Shown here piece after piece: positions 1 through 9,197 of a DNA stretch of 64,000 nt. Under the pieces are notes generated by a model. It had not been told where the DNA came from and made no database searches. It saw only the letters and a list, made by a program, of their open reading frames with translations. Within the stretch, counting starts at the first letter, position 1; each line of letters opens with the position of its first letter. The stretch is from CBDCUI01 sp965223115 (lineage in GTDB: Bacteria > Pseudomonadota > Gammaproteobacteria > UBA4575): contig OZ244982.1 in the NCBI GenBank assembly GCA_965223115.1, positions 1,922,001 through 1,986,000 of the forward strand, written 5' to 3'. The translations under genes and the position numbers were made by a program.

Positions 1-1464
1 AAGGAATTTGCCAATTCTAGTATTGATATCTGTTTACTTGAAAGCGGGGATCTAGGTTACGACCAAAAAACTCATTCCCTTTATGAAGGCAAAAATGTTG
101 GCCTTAATTATTGGCCTTTGCAGAATGCCAGATTACGATTTTTTGGAGGATCAACTAATCATTGGGGAGGGATATGCCTGCCATTAGATGAAGATGATTT
201 TGAAGAACGTAGTTGGGTTACAAATAGCGGATGGCCTATTAGCTTAGCTGAATTAACACCTTACTATCGTCGTGCCCACCCAGTTCTTGAACTTGGTAAG
301 TATGATTATAATCCTGATAATTGGGAAACCTCTGAATTACAAAAGCTTCCTTTTTCAAGCAAGAGAGTAATGACTCAAATGCTGCAAAAAAGCCCCCCTA
401 CCAGATTTGGTCAGTTATATCGTTCAGAAATTTCAGATGCAGTAAATATAAATACTTATCTCAACGCAAATGCAGTAGAAATTGAAACTAATGAATTGGC
501 CAATAAAGTAGAAAAACTTCATGTTGCTACGCTTACAAACAAATATTTTACAGTATCAGCAAAAAAATATGTGCTTGCCATGGGGGGCATCGAAAATCCA
601 AGATTATTACTTTTATCAGACAAAGTTCAAAAATCTGGATTAGGCAATCAACATGATTTAGTAGGACGTTACTTTGCAGACCATCCCTATCTGAGCGATC
701 TTGGTTTTATAGTATTAAGTAATCCAAACCAATCAACTAAGCTTTATGAGCGCAGTGCACGAGAAAAAATTTCTGCTTCTGCATTTTTATCGCTTACTCC
801 TCAAACTCGCAGAAATGAAGAACTTTTAACTAGCAGGGTTCATTTAAAAGAAGTTGACTGGAGCAAATACTCAGACGGAACTGAAGCACTTGATAGTCTG
901 TTAGACAGTAAAGAAAAAGAAAATGCAAAAAGCTTTGCAAGTAAATTATTTCGCGTCCTTAAAGATATGGATGATGTAATTCGCTCTGAATATGATCAAT
1001 CAAAAGAAGCGAAATTACTAAAAATTGGCGCTTGGACTGAGCTAGTACCAGATCCTGATAGCAGAGTAAAACTTGGCGAGGAACATGATGCATTAGGTCA
1101 ACGTCGGGTAATATTAGATTGGAAAATAAGTGAACAGGAAAAGAAAAGTTTAATAAGAACTTTGGAAATAATTGCTTCTGAACTAGGTAGCAACAGCCTT
1201 GGTAGAATGAAATTAGATTTCAATGATGGCTCGGTTTGGCCACGAGAAAAAATGTCGCCCGGCCTGCATCATATGGGCACAACCAGGATGCATACTGATC
1301 CGAGACAAGGTGTTGTTGACAAAAACAGCAAAGTGCATGATATCTCTAATCTATATATAGCTGGCAGTTCTGTATTTCCGACTTTTGGATATGCAAATCC
1401 AACTCTTACAATCACTGCTTTAGCCATCAGATTATCTGATCACATTAAGGAAAAGTTAAAATGA
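1..1464 (+). CDS. GMC-family FAD-dependent oxidoreductase, 5' end outside the window
   Basis: The frame is open from base 1 with no start codon in good position, so the N-terminus, including the FAD-binding GxGxxG loop, lies upstream of the window. The visible 487 residues contain the GMC signature near FFGGSTNHWGG and a GMC C-terminal domain with HHMGTTRM and GYANPTLT near the end. Family members oxidise alcohols or sugars using FAD. The next gene starts inside its stop codon (ATGA overlap), so the two are translationally coupled. Tat-signal small partners are common beside periplasmic GMC dehydrogenases, which fits. The substrate is unknown; the setting beside polysaccharide genes suggests a sugar residue (inference). 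Confidence 0.85.
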   Translation, partial: KEFANSSIDICLLESGDLGYDQKTHSLYEGKNVGLNYWPLQNARLRFFGGSTNHWGGICLPLDEDDFEERSWVTNSGWPISLAELTPYYRRAHPVLELGKYDYNPDNWETSELQKLPFSSKRVMTQMLQKSPPTRFGQLYRSEISDAVNINTYLNANAVEIETNELANKVEKLHVATLTNKYFTVSAKKYVLAMGGIENPRLLLLSDKVQKSGLGNQHDLVGRYFADHPYLSDLGFIVLSNPNQSTKLYERSAREKISASAFLSLTPQTRRNEELLTSRVHLKEVDWSKYSDGTEALDSLLDSKEKENAKSFASKLFRVLKDMDDVIRSEYDQSKEAKLLKIGAWTELVPDPDSRVKLGEEHDALGQRRVILDWKISEQEKKSLIRTLEIIASELGSNSLGRMKLDFNDGSVWPREKMSPGLHHMGTTRMHTDPRQGVVDKNSKVHDISNLYIAGSSVFPTFGYANPTLTITALAIRLSDHIKEKLK

Positions 1465-1868
1465 CTTATAATTTTAATAAAATCCGTCGAAGACTTTTAA
1501 TGGCGATAGGGATGTTACCAGCACATGGGTTTGTTATGGCTAAACGGGATGCAACCCTAAACGACCGAGATCATGTCCACGCGTATATATTAACTAAAAT
1601 AATAAAAGACCATACAAGTGCAAAAATAATTGGCAATTCTTATATCAAATCATTACACAATGAAATAACGATGAATCAAGTTTTAAACAATATATATACT
1701 GAATACCCAAAGTTAAAAATACATATGATAAATAATAATACAAATTTGGATTCGCTAATACGAAATCTTCAACGTGAAGATTTTAATAAAAAACGAACTA
1801 TAATTATTGATGGATGGGTGCTTTCAAAATTAGAAGTTCAGCTCTATACGCTAACAACATTTTTATAA
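1461..1868 (+). CDS. Small protein with Tat-like signal, partner of GMC oxidoreductase
   Basis: This 135-residue protein overlaps the GMC stop codon by four bases. Its start (KIRRRLLMAIGMLPAHGF) has an arginine cluster followed by a short hydrophobic stretch ending near VMA, like a twin-arginine signal. The C-terminus contains IDGWVLSKLEVQLYTL; a DGW-(V/I)LS-x-TE-x-(R/Q)-x-(C/L) ending is common in small Tat-signal proteins that accompany GMC enzymes. No cofactor motif is visible. It is probably an accessory or escort subunit that carries the flavoenzyme to the periplasm. This role is inferred from coupling and signal type, not from a recognised domain. Confidence 0.6.
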   Translation: MTYNFNKIRRRLLMAIGMLPAHGFVMAKRDATLNDRDHVHAYILTKIIKDHTSAKIIGNSYIKSLHNEITMNQVLNNIYTEYPKLKIHMINNNTNLDSLIRNLQREDFNKKRTIIIDGWVLSKLEVQLYTLTTFL

Positions 1869-1909
1869 ATTTTTTAAGTAACAAATTAATGCTACTTAAA
1901 TAAAATACC

Positions 1910-2761
1910 ATGGACCGTTTATTAAAAAAACTCGACACCAAGCTTGAGAAAAGTACAGCGCCTATAATAAGAAAGCTAAGAAATCCTTTTGAAAATAACG
2001 ATAGAAAATTAATAATTCACTGCTCTCACCATAAATCAGGCACTTCATGGTTTAATAGCATCCTTAGCAAAATTGCAAACTATTACGGCCTTAATTTCAG
2101 TATGTATAACGAAAACCTCTCTTACACAAATTATGACATTATCTTTGAAAATCACAGCCGTATAGATCTCTCGAAATTTTCTAACTACCGTGCTTCACAC
2201 ATAATACGTGATCCTCGAGATATTGTTATCTCTGGCTACCATTACCATCTTTGGACCCGCGAATCCTGGGCACAAATCCCAATGGGAGAGTTATCTGATA
2301 AAGTAAAACAAAAATGGTCAGAATTGCCACTAGATGAATTTAAGAACCTAAGTTACCAACAATACCTAAATACTCTATCTGAAGAAGAAGGTATGCTTGC
2401 AGAAATGAAGCGTACATCTGCAATACCAGAAATAGAAAACTGGGATTATGAAAATGAAAATTGTTTTGAAATTAAATACGAAGATTTAATCAAAGATGAG
2501 CAATATAATTTTAATAAAATTTTTAAGCATTATGCATTTAACTCAAATGCAATTAATAAGTCATTAGAATTTGCAGAGCAAAATAGCTTCAAAAATAAAA
2601 CGGGTAGAAAATTAGGGCAAACCGCTAAAAAGTCTCATTTACGGTCTGGTCGGCTAGAACAATGGAAAGAAGTATACACAGATAAACATAAAGAATATTT
2701 TAAAAAACGTTACGGCAAACTTTTAATCAGACTAGGCTATGAGAAGGACATGAACTGGTAG
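1910..2761 (+). CDS. Sulfotransferase-domain protein
   Basis: The 283-residue protein has the two sulfotransferase signatures. The 5'-phosphosulfate loop is SHHKSGTSWFNSIL near residue 40, and the 3'-phosphate-binding segment is IRDPRDIVISGYHYH near residue 98. Such enzymes transfer sulfate from PAPS to a sugar or other hydroxyl. It is the first of four sulfotransferase-like genes in 5 kb and may decorate the polysaccharide made by the neighbouring locus (inference). There is no signal peptide, so it acts in the cytoplasm. The acceptor is unknown. Confidence 0.8.
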   Translation: MDRLLKKLDTKLEKSTAPIIRKLRNPFENNDRKLIIHCSHHKSGTSWFNSILSKIANYYGLNFSMYNENLSYTNYDIIFENHSRIDLSKFSNYRASHIIRDPRDIVISGYHYHLWTRESWAQIPMGELSDKVKQKWSELPLDEFKNLSYQQYLNTLSEEEGMLAEMKRTSAIPEIENWDYENENCFEIKYEDLIKDEQYNFNKIFKHYAFNSNAINKSLEFAEQNSFKNKTGRKLGQTAKKSHLRSGRLEQWKEVYTDKHKEYFKKRYGKLLIRLGYEKDMNW

Positions 2762-2953
2762 CACGCAATTAATAATAATTAGATTTATAAATATATTAAC
2801 TCAATATAAAGAACTTATTAACCAACACTACATATTTCTCATCAAACCTAACTTTAAAAGATTAAATATAGAAGTAAGTATTAATTTTAACAAAGCAATT
2901 TAGCTGGCTAATTGAGTAACACTTTATTTAACTAAACTTTTTAAATTTTAAAA

Positions 2954-3769
2954 ATGAAAAAATTCCTTTTCGTACTATGCCCACCTTATTCAGGTTCTAC
3001 AGTACTATGGCGGTTGCTCGGCACCTCACCTAATGTTTCCATTCTACCTAAAGAAGGACAATTTTTAGATGAACTAAAGCCTATTATGCGGGACGAGCCA
3101 TATAACACTGATAAGAAAATGCCATGGAAAAAAATTCGGGCAGAATGGGAAAAACACTGGGATCACAATAAGCCCATTTTTCTAGAAAAAAGTCCGCCAA
3201 ATCTCACAAGGGCTTTTGAAATTGAGCATGAATTTCAACCTTGTAAATTTATTGCCATGATTCGTAATCCTTATGCTACTTGTGAAGGAATATATCGACG
3301 TGAATATAAAACATTATTAGAAACTACTAATTTTTGGATTTTTTGCGCGAAATTTCAAAAAGATAATATTGAGCGATTGAAAAATATTATTTATTTTACC
3401 TATGAAGATCTCGTGACCGATACCCCATCAATTCGAAAGAAAATCTTAGATTTTATGCCTGAGCTTGAAGTATTAGATATTGATTTCACTCCAAAAATTC
3501 ATTCAATATTTGGAAGAGAGCACCGTAAAATCACTAACTTTAACAAACACAAAATTAATAGGCTCAACAATAAAGAGTTATTTATTATTAATAGTGTGCT
3601 TGAACAACATAATGACATAATGGAATATTTTGGTTATGAATATATTTACCCATCATTTAAACGGAATATTACTCGACACATGGAAAATCCATTAACACGA
3701 TTCAATATCAAAAATCGTTTTAATAAACGTTTAAAAAACTTGCAAACAAAACTTTCAGAATCAAAATAA
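2954..3769 (+). CDS. Sulfotransferase-family protein
   Basis: The protein has 271 residues. The N-terminus LCPPYSGSTVLWRLLGTSP is a variant PAPS-binding loop (SGST), and AMIRNPYATCEGIYRRE near residue 100 corresponds to the 3'-phosphate motif (R-N-P-Y instead of R-D-P-R). YEDLVTD near residue 152 is typical of the fold. The gene is preceded by 190 bases of very AT-rich DNA. It is divergent in sequence from the sulfotransferase just upstream, so it is not a recent tandem copy. The substrate is unknown. Confidence 0.7.
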   Translation: MKKFLFVLCPPYSGSTVLWRLLGTSPNVSILPKEGQFLDELKPIMRDEPYNTDKKMPWKKIRAEWEKHWDHNKPIFLEKSPPNLTRAFEIEHEFQPCKFIAMIRNPYATCEGIYRREYKTLLETTNFWIFCAKFQKDNIERLKNIIYFTYEDLVTDTPSIRKKILDFMPELEVLDIDFTPKIHSIFGREHRKITNFNKHKINRLNNKELFIINSVLEQHNDIMEYFGYEYIYPSFKRNITRHMENPLTRFNIKNRFNKRLKNLQTKLSESK

Positions 3770-3777
3770 AATTGTTT

Positions 3778-4692
3778 TTAATGTTCCCATTTGTTCCTGA
3801 GCTGCTCTATTTCATTTTTGGTATAAAAATGTTGGACAAATTTTGAAGAATACATTTTATCAATATAAGATGCAGGGAGTTTAATAGAATCTTTAAATTC
3901 ATTATATGCATCTGAATATGACTTCTCGCTCGAGATATTAGATTTTTTTAGATCAAAATCTTCAATATCAAGAAATTCTCTAAACGCATCAGCTACACAA
4001 TCATCAAGATTTTCTAATCTAAGCAGAAGCAGATTTGTATGTCCGTTAGTATAAGTTTCATAGCCTTTTTCTGCATTAAATTTTTTGTCATATACATCGA
4101 TATTAAATACAGGCTTAAGATAACTGTCAAACCAAATTAATGGAAGGTCGTGATTCGCCTCATTTAAAAAAAGCTCTATCATTTCGTCTGTTCTTTCTAG
4201 TAAAGCTCTCTGGCTTGCGTTGTGTTCTTTCACCCACTCAGGGAAAAAAATATCCAATGATTGAAAAAAAGTAGAAATATTTCTTGAAATTGGATCACGT
4301 ATTAAAGTAATTACTTTCCAATCTTGTTGATCTGACTCATCTAATTTCTTTCTAAGATACAAACCTTCTACAACATGGTCATGAATAACAGCCCTCCCTT
4401 TAATTTTCGACGCATGCTTAAAAGTATCTTGTAACCATTTCAATCTCTCATGTGTTAAAGCATGCACATGATATAAATTGATCGGTAAATTGAGACGCTC
4501 AATCGAATCTTTAACTGTAGATGAGCCAACTTTTCCCATCTGATAAATGATCACAGTACATTTATCTGTACGATGCATGCTTGATACTTTGTTATATTTC
4601 GCTGCAAGCGCCCGATTAAAGCTGCCAAATTGAACTGGGTAGGCATCTTTTTTTATTCTTTGGACTATCCTACTTATTACAGACTTATTCAT
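3778..4692 (-). CDS. Sulfotransferase-like / putative capsular polysaccharide synthesis protein
   Basis: The 304-residue protein contains VIIYQMGKVGSSTVKDSI near residue 48. This resembles the PAPS-loop variant of a family annotated as putative capsular polysaccharide synthesis proteins. VITLIRDPISRNISTFFQS near residue 125 is the second phosphate-binding segment. It converges with the preceding plus-strand gene, with only 8 bases between stop codons. The divergent orientation relative to its neighbours suggests separate transcription. A polysaccharide-modifying role is inferred from context; family assignment is moderately sure. Confidence 0.65.
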   Translation of the reverse strand: MNKSVISRIVQRIKKDAYPVQFGSFNRALAAKYNKVSSMHRTDKCTVIIYQMGKVGSSTVKDSIERLNLPINLYHVHALTHERLKWLQDTFKHASKIKGRAVIHDHVVEGLYLRKKLDESDQQDWKVITLIRDPISRNISTFFQSLDIFFPEWVKEHNASQRALLERTDEMIELFLNEANHDLPLIWFDSYLKPVFNIDVYDKKFNAEKGYETYTNGHTNLLLLRLENLDDCVADAFREFLDIEDFDLKKSNISSEKSYSDAYNEFKDSIKLPASYIDKMYSSKFVQHFYTKNEIEQLRNKWEH

Positions 4693-4794
4693 GGTTATTT
4701 TTAATATAATTGGTTATCAAAATGTGACGGCTTGCCTTGGCCTTCAATATATAGATGGTATATTTGCTATTTACATCCTGTAAAATTATCAATA

Positions 4795-5790
4795 ATGACC
4801 AGCAAACAACCCCTAGTCAGTGTAGTCACTCCAGTTTATAACGGTGAGGCATATCTCCGTGAATGTATAGAAACTGTTTTGGCACAAACATATCATAACT
4901 GGGAATACATAGTATTGAACAATTGCAGTACTGATCGTACACAACAAATTATACAAGAATATGCTGATAACGATAAACGGATCAAAATTTATAAAAATGA
5001 TGAAGTGTTACCAATTATGGATAACTGGAATACTGCTATGCAGAAAATCTCACCGAAAAGCAAATACTGCAAAGTAGTTCATGCTGATGACATGTTATTC
5101 CCTGAGTGCTTAGATTCGATGATAGAAATTGGTGAACAAAATCCAACTACAGGTGTTATAGGATCATACACACTAAAAGGACAACGAGTAGCATGTGATG
5201 GACTGCCCTTATATAAAAAGGTTTTCTCTGGTCATGAGATCTGCCGTCAGTCACTATTAAAACAAATCTATCCATTTCTATCACCAAGCGCCTTGATGAT
5301 ACGTTCAGATCTTATACACAAAAGAAACCCATTTTATCCTGGCCCTAACCTAGAAGCAGATGTCGACGTAATGTATGAGTTATTAAAAGATTGTGATTTT
5401 GGCTTTGTTCATCAAGTGTTAACTTTTGTCCGCAGACATGAAGCCTCCGCAACATCTACTCTTGCAAAACCATTAAATACTTTATTACCACAAAATTTTA
5501 GATTATTAATAAAACATGGCCAAACTTACTTAACAAAAAATGAATATGACCGAGAAGTAAAAGCAAGACTACGTACATATTATCAATTTCTCTCAAATTC
5601 GACCGGCACGCAAAATAATAAGGAATTTTGGTTATATCATAAAGACATAATGGAGGAACTTGGTTACCCATTGTCTTCAATACAATTGCGTATATTTTGG
5701 CTTCTTCAGTTTTTAACAAAATTAAAAAATAAAATTGAATTAGCTCTAATTACTTGGTTAACTCGACTGGCTAACTTTCGAAAAAAATAA
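4795..5790 (+). CDS. Family 2 glycosyltransferase
   Basis: I start this gene at the ATG at 4795 (MTSKQPLVSVVTPVYNG), giving 331 residues. An upstream in-frame TTG at 4732 would add 21 residues with no family likeness. The GT-A signature VSVVTPVYNGEAYLRECIE and the later NNCSTDRTQQII are typical of GT2 enzymes, and VVHADDMLFPECL provides the D-x-D-like metal site. The C-terminus is hydrophobic (LRIFWLLQFLTKLKNKIEL) and may hold the enzyme at the inner membrane. It is probably involved in repeat-unit assembly of the surface polysaccharide. Confidence 0.85.
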   Translation: MTSKQPLVSVVTPVYNGEAYLRECIETVLAQTYHNWEYIVLNNCSTDRTQQIIQEYADNDKRIKIYKNDEVLPIMDNWNTAMQKISPKSKYCKVVHADDMLFPECLDSMIEIGEQNPTTGVIGSYTLKGQRVACDGLPLYKKVFSGHEICRQSLLKQIYPFLSPSALMIRSDLIHKRNPFYPGPNLEADVDVMYELLKDCDFGFVHQVLTFVRRHEASATSTLAKPLNTLLPQNFRLLIKHGQTYLTKNEYDREVKARLRTYYQFLSNSTGTQNNKEFWLYHKDIMEELGYPLSSIQLRIFWLLQFLTKLKNKIELALITWLTRLANFRKK

Positions 5791-5927
5791 TCTTTATGGG
5801 CAAGCCTTTACAACTGTAAATAAACATTTTATTAATAGAATTATCATTTTCTAAATACATAATTAAGCATAACTATATGATTTTACATGGAAATATTTGC
5901 TTATATTTAGATACAAAAGGAAACTGA

Positions 5928-6872
5928 ATGGATACACCAAGCCAAAGCAACCGTCTTATCATCATCGGTGGCTCACCCCGCTCTGGTACTACACTGCTAC
6001 AAAATATGCTTGACTGTCATCCACAAATTTTAGGTGGACCAGAATTTTTACACCTTCCAGATATAATCGAACTACGAAAAAAACTACGTACTTCATTAGA
6101 CCGTGAATGGATTAATTTAATTTGCTCTTACGAAGATGTAGATAATCGCATTCGTGAAATGATTGAAGGTTTTTTAATTCGTTTTGCAGACAGAAAAAAA
6201 ACTACCTTGCTATGCGAAAAAACTCCAGAGTCAATTTTAGTTTTCACTGAACTTGCAGAAGTGCTTCCAGAAGCACATTTCATTCATATCGTACGTGACC
6301 CACGCGCCACTATTGCTTCATTGCTTGAGGTAGGGAAGAAAGCTTCTCAAAAAGGACAAGTACCCCCAAAACAAACACGCAACATAGATGCTGCTATCCA
6401 TTGTGTTAAACAATGTCTTAATAAAGGTTTTGATGCAATCGATAACGTACCAAATAGACTATTAACGATACGATATGAAGATTTAACTAGTGAACCAGAA
6501 GCTATAACTAAAAAGATATGTGCTTTTTTAAAATTAGAGTGGCACCCAGAATTATGTTCACCAGGCGAAAAAGAACATATTGGCGAACAAGCTATCACAG
6601 TTAATTCAAATGAAATCTGGTACGACAAAAAAAGTTATAATCGTAATCCTGGCACAGAGAGTCTGGAAAAATGGAAGCAGACTCTAACACCATTACAGCA
6701 GATAGAGATAGTCAAAACATTTAATAAAAATAGTAGGCTTACTGAGCTGGGCTATAAATTATCACTAACCCACTTGAGTATGACAGAACGCACTATCGCC
6801 ACACTAGCTAGGTACACAAAGAAGTTACGAAATGAGGTATATCGAATTTTCAGACGCTTGGTATGTAGATAA
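5928..6872 (+). CDS. Sulfotransferase-family protein
   Basis: The 314-residue protein starts at an ATG with a close AAAGGAA ribosome-binding site. It has a textbook PAPS loop, IIIGGSPRSGTTLLQNML, at residues 11-28 and the 3'-phosphate motif HIVRDPRATIASLLE near residue 120. RYEDLTSEPE follows near residue 182. It resembles the bacterial sulfotransferases often annotated as Sulfotransfer_3-type. It converges on the Wzt-like gene. With the other sulfotransferases it supports a sulfated polysaccharide (inference). Confidence 0.85.
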   Translation: MDTPSQSNRLIIIGGSPRSGTTLLQNMLDCHPQILGGPEFLHLPDIIELRKKLRTSLDREWINLICSYEDVDNRIREMIEGFLIRFADRKKTTLLCEKTPESILVFTELAEVLPEAHFIHIVRDPRATIASLLEVGKKASQKGQVPPKQTRNIDAAIHCVKQCLNKGFDAIDNVPNRLLTIRYEDLTSEPEAITKKICAFLKLEWHPELCSPGEKEHIGEQAITVNSNEIWYDKKSYNRNPGTESLEKWKQTLTPLQQIEIVKTFNKNSRLTELGYKLSLTHLSMTERTIATLARYTKKLRNEVYRIFRRLVCR

Positions 6873-6918
6873 CAATTACTTTTTTGTCTTTAAGTTTAAT
6901 ACACCATTACTTGATTAA

Positions 6919-8265
6919 TCAGCGTTGATTAATATGAAGCGACTTTACATTACTCAAGCTATCTTTTTTGCTTGTCACCTGCCATTGTAAAAACGGCATA
7001 ATAATACCTTGACGAGTTGGGCTAGCACGACAACCTATACTCGTTACATCAAAAACTAGTACATTTTCATGAACTTCCACTTTCTTTGCACCTTGCATTA
7101 CACCTAATGTCAAATGATATCTTCCAGGCTTCAAATAAGTTGGAAGTTCACACGATGAAACATAACTACCTACTTCACGAGGCCTATCTCTCCATTCTGT
7201 TGTATCAGTATCTCTAGAAGTAAATATAATATTTCCTTGAGCATCTATGACACGTATCATTATCGACATATTTCGACACATTCTATAAATATCGTACTCA
7301 ACTTCAACTTCAATAGCTTTATTGAAATCAGTTAAAACAGTAGGTTCCTTAGTATTTGTATCTAGTAATTGTGCTTTAGTGATTTCAGCATCTTTATCTT
7401 TTTGTTTTATCCCATCAAAAACCCAAGTAGCATGTCCGCTAGTACCTGCATTTAAATAAGCTGCTATTACTTCATCAGCATCACCATCCTGTACAATACG
7501 ACCTTTATTTAGCCATATAACCCGATCACATAAACGACTTATTGCGCCCATATTATGACTTACAAATAGCACCGTACGTCCCGACTTGCCAACGTCCTCC
7601 ATCTTATTGAGACATTTTTGCTGAAACTCAGCATCACCTACGGCTAGTACCTCATCAACAATCAATATCTCTGGTTCTAAGTTTGCAGCTACAGCGAATG
7701 CCAATCTCACTTTCATACCGCTTGAATAACGCTTAACGGGTGTATCTAAAAACTTTTCAACTCCTGCAAAAGCCACAATATCATCAAATTTTCGGTCAAC
7801 TTCTCTTTTCCTCATACCCAAGATCGTGGCATTTAAATATATATTTTCACGACCGCTTAATTCAGGATGAAAGCCAGTCCCAACTTCTAATAGGCTTGAA
7901 ATTCTGCCTCTAATAACAGCATTACCATATGTCGGTTGTGTTATCCTCGACAAAACCTTTAATATTGTAGACTTACCTGCTCCGTTTGAACCTATAATCC
8001 CCACTCTTTCCCCAGCGTTGACTGAGAAAGACACATCTGTAAGCGCCTGTAAAACATTATCGGGAATATAATCAGATGTAACATCTTTAAAATTATAAAG
8101 TGAACGATATTTTTTATAATTTTTAAGTGGATTTTTTATAGCACTGAGAAATGAAGATATAATAGAGTCTTGATCGTCTTGTTTTGCGCCTAAACGATAA
8201 AATTTACTGACACCATTAACCTCTATTGCAACTTTTTTGTCTTGAGATAAATTATAATTAGACAT
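6919..8265 (-). CDS. wzt: ABC transporter ATP-binding protein, Wzt-like, with C-terminal substrate domain
   Basis: The protein has 448 residues. The nucleotide-binding domain shows Walker A IGSNGAGKST at 91-100, signature YSSGMKVRLAFA at 180-191 and Walker B ILIVDEVLAVGD at 200-211. The last ~170 residues form a Wzt-type C-terminal domain, which in the family recognises the finished glycan before export. It lies 59 bases downstream of the Wzm-like permease, the usual pairing. Together they move an undecaprenyl-linked polysaccharide across the inner membrane. The N-terminal extension before the ATPase core is long but common in the Wzt/TagH group. Confidence 0.9.
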   Translation of the reverse strand: MSNYNLSQDKKVAIEVNGVSKFYRLGAKQDDQDSIISSFLSAIKNPLKNYKKYRSLYNFKDVTSDYIPDNVLQALTDVSFSVNAGERVGIIGSNGAGKSTILKVLSRITQPTYGNAVIRGRISSLLEVGTGFHPELSGRENIYLNATILGMRKREVDRKFDDIVAFAGVEKFLDTPVKRYSSGMKVRLAFAVAANLEPEILIVDEVLAVGDAEFQQKCLNKMEDVGKSGRTVLFVSHNMGAISRLCDRVIWLNKGRIVQDGDADEVIAAYLNAGTSGHATWVFDGIKQKDKDAEITKAQLLDTNTKEPTVLTDFNKAIEVEVEYDIYRMCRNMSIMIRVIDAQGNIIFTSRDTDTTEWRDRPREVGSYVSSCELPTYLKPGRYHLTLGVMQGAKKVEVHENVLVFDVTSIGCRASPTRQGIIMPFLQWQVTSKKDSLSNVKSLHINQR

Positions 8266-8324
8266 AGTGGCTATCCAATAAAGGAAAGGTATTTAACTAA
8301 CAGAAGTAATTTACTCTTATTCAT

Positions 8325-9191
8325 TCAAATTACATCAACAAATACATGTTCCATGCGTTTAAAATAAAGTGCGCCTAAAACTAATAAAATTGTTCCTGTA
8401 ATAATACCTGGTATTACGTACTCCCATGGGACCGGCAGTCCAAGCAAACAAGAACGAAAGCCTTCAATGACTGCTACTATTGGATTTAGCGAGTATGCCA
8501 ATCGATAACTTTCAGGAATACTTGAAATAGGGTAAATAATTGGGGCTGTATACATCAATAATGCAATTGCAAATCTCATTGCAAATTTAACGTCCCTATA
8601 ACGAATTGCTAAAGCTGATAACCAAATACCTAAAGCTGCAGGTACAACCATCATCATTAACAAAAAGATTGGCAAGTACAAAATACTCCAACTTAAGTTA
8701 ATTATATCTTTAAACTCGCTATTATATATGCTGTAGTACACAAGTACTGGTATTAATACGAAGATGAAAGATATAAAAAAATCAACAAGCTTAGAAATAA
8801 TAGAGATAACCGGGTAAATCAATCTTGGAAAATATATTTTTCCGAGCATCTGACTATTTACAACCAAGCTTTGGCTTGACATAGTAAGAGCATTCGACAT
8901 GTATACCCAAGGTATCATCGTCATAGTATAGTAGAGAAAATTTGGATACCCATCTGTGTCAATTTTTGCAACTTTTCCAAATATGACATTAAAGATTAAT
9001 ATCTGAATTAAGGGCGCTAATATTGCCCAAGAAAATCCAAGTATGGTTTGTGCATATAAAGCCTTAATATCTCTCCACACAAGAAAATAAAAGAGATCTC
9101 GATACTCAGCAAGTTCTTTAAGATTAATGAGTTGCCAACCTTTTGCAGGTCGGATCTTAATCTCCTGAAAATTATTAGAATCTGGACTCAT
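8325..9191 (-). CDS. wzm: ABC-2 type polysaccharide export permease, Wzm-like
   Basis: The 288-residue integral membrane protein has about six predicted helices and the conserved AQTILGFSWAILAPLIQILIF segment near the start (given here only as its type; residues about 45-65). It is 6 bases downstream of the SAF-domain oxidoreductase and 59 bases upstream of the ATPase gene, so the three form one transcription unit. It is the channel subunit of the ABC exporter. The presence of both an ABC exporter and a Wza/Wzz-type system in one locus is discussed in the findings. Confidence 0.88.
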   Translation of the reverse strand: MSPDSNNFQEIKIRPAKGWQLINLKELAEYRDLFYFLVWRDIKALYAQTILGFSWAILAPLIQILIFNVIFGKVAKIDTDGYPNFLYYTMTMIPWVYMSNALTMSSQSLVVNSQMLGKIYFPRLIYPVISIISKLVDFFISFIFVLIPVLVYYSIYNSEFKDIINLSWSILYLPIFLLMMMVVPAALGIWLSALAIRYRDVKFAMRFAIALLMYTAPIIYPISSIPESYRLAYSLNPIVAVIEGFRSCLLGLPVPWEYVIPGIITGTILLVLGALYFKRMEHVFVDVI

Positions 9192-9197
9192 CTAATA

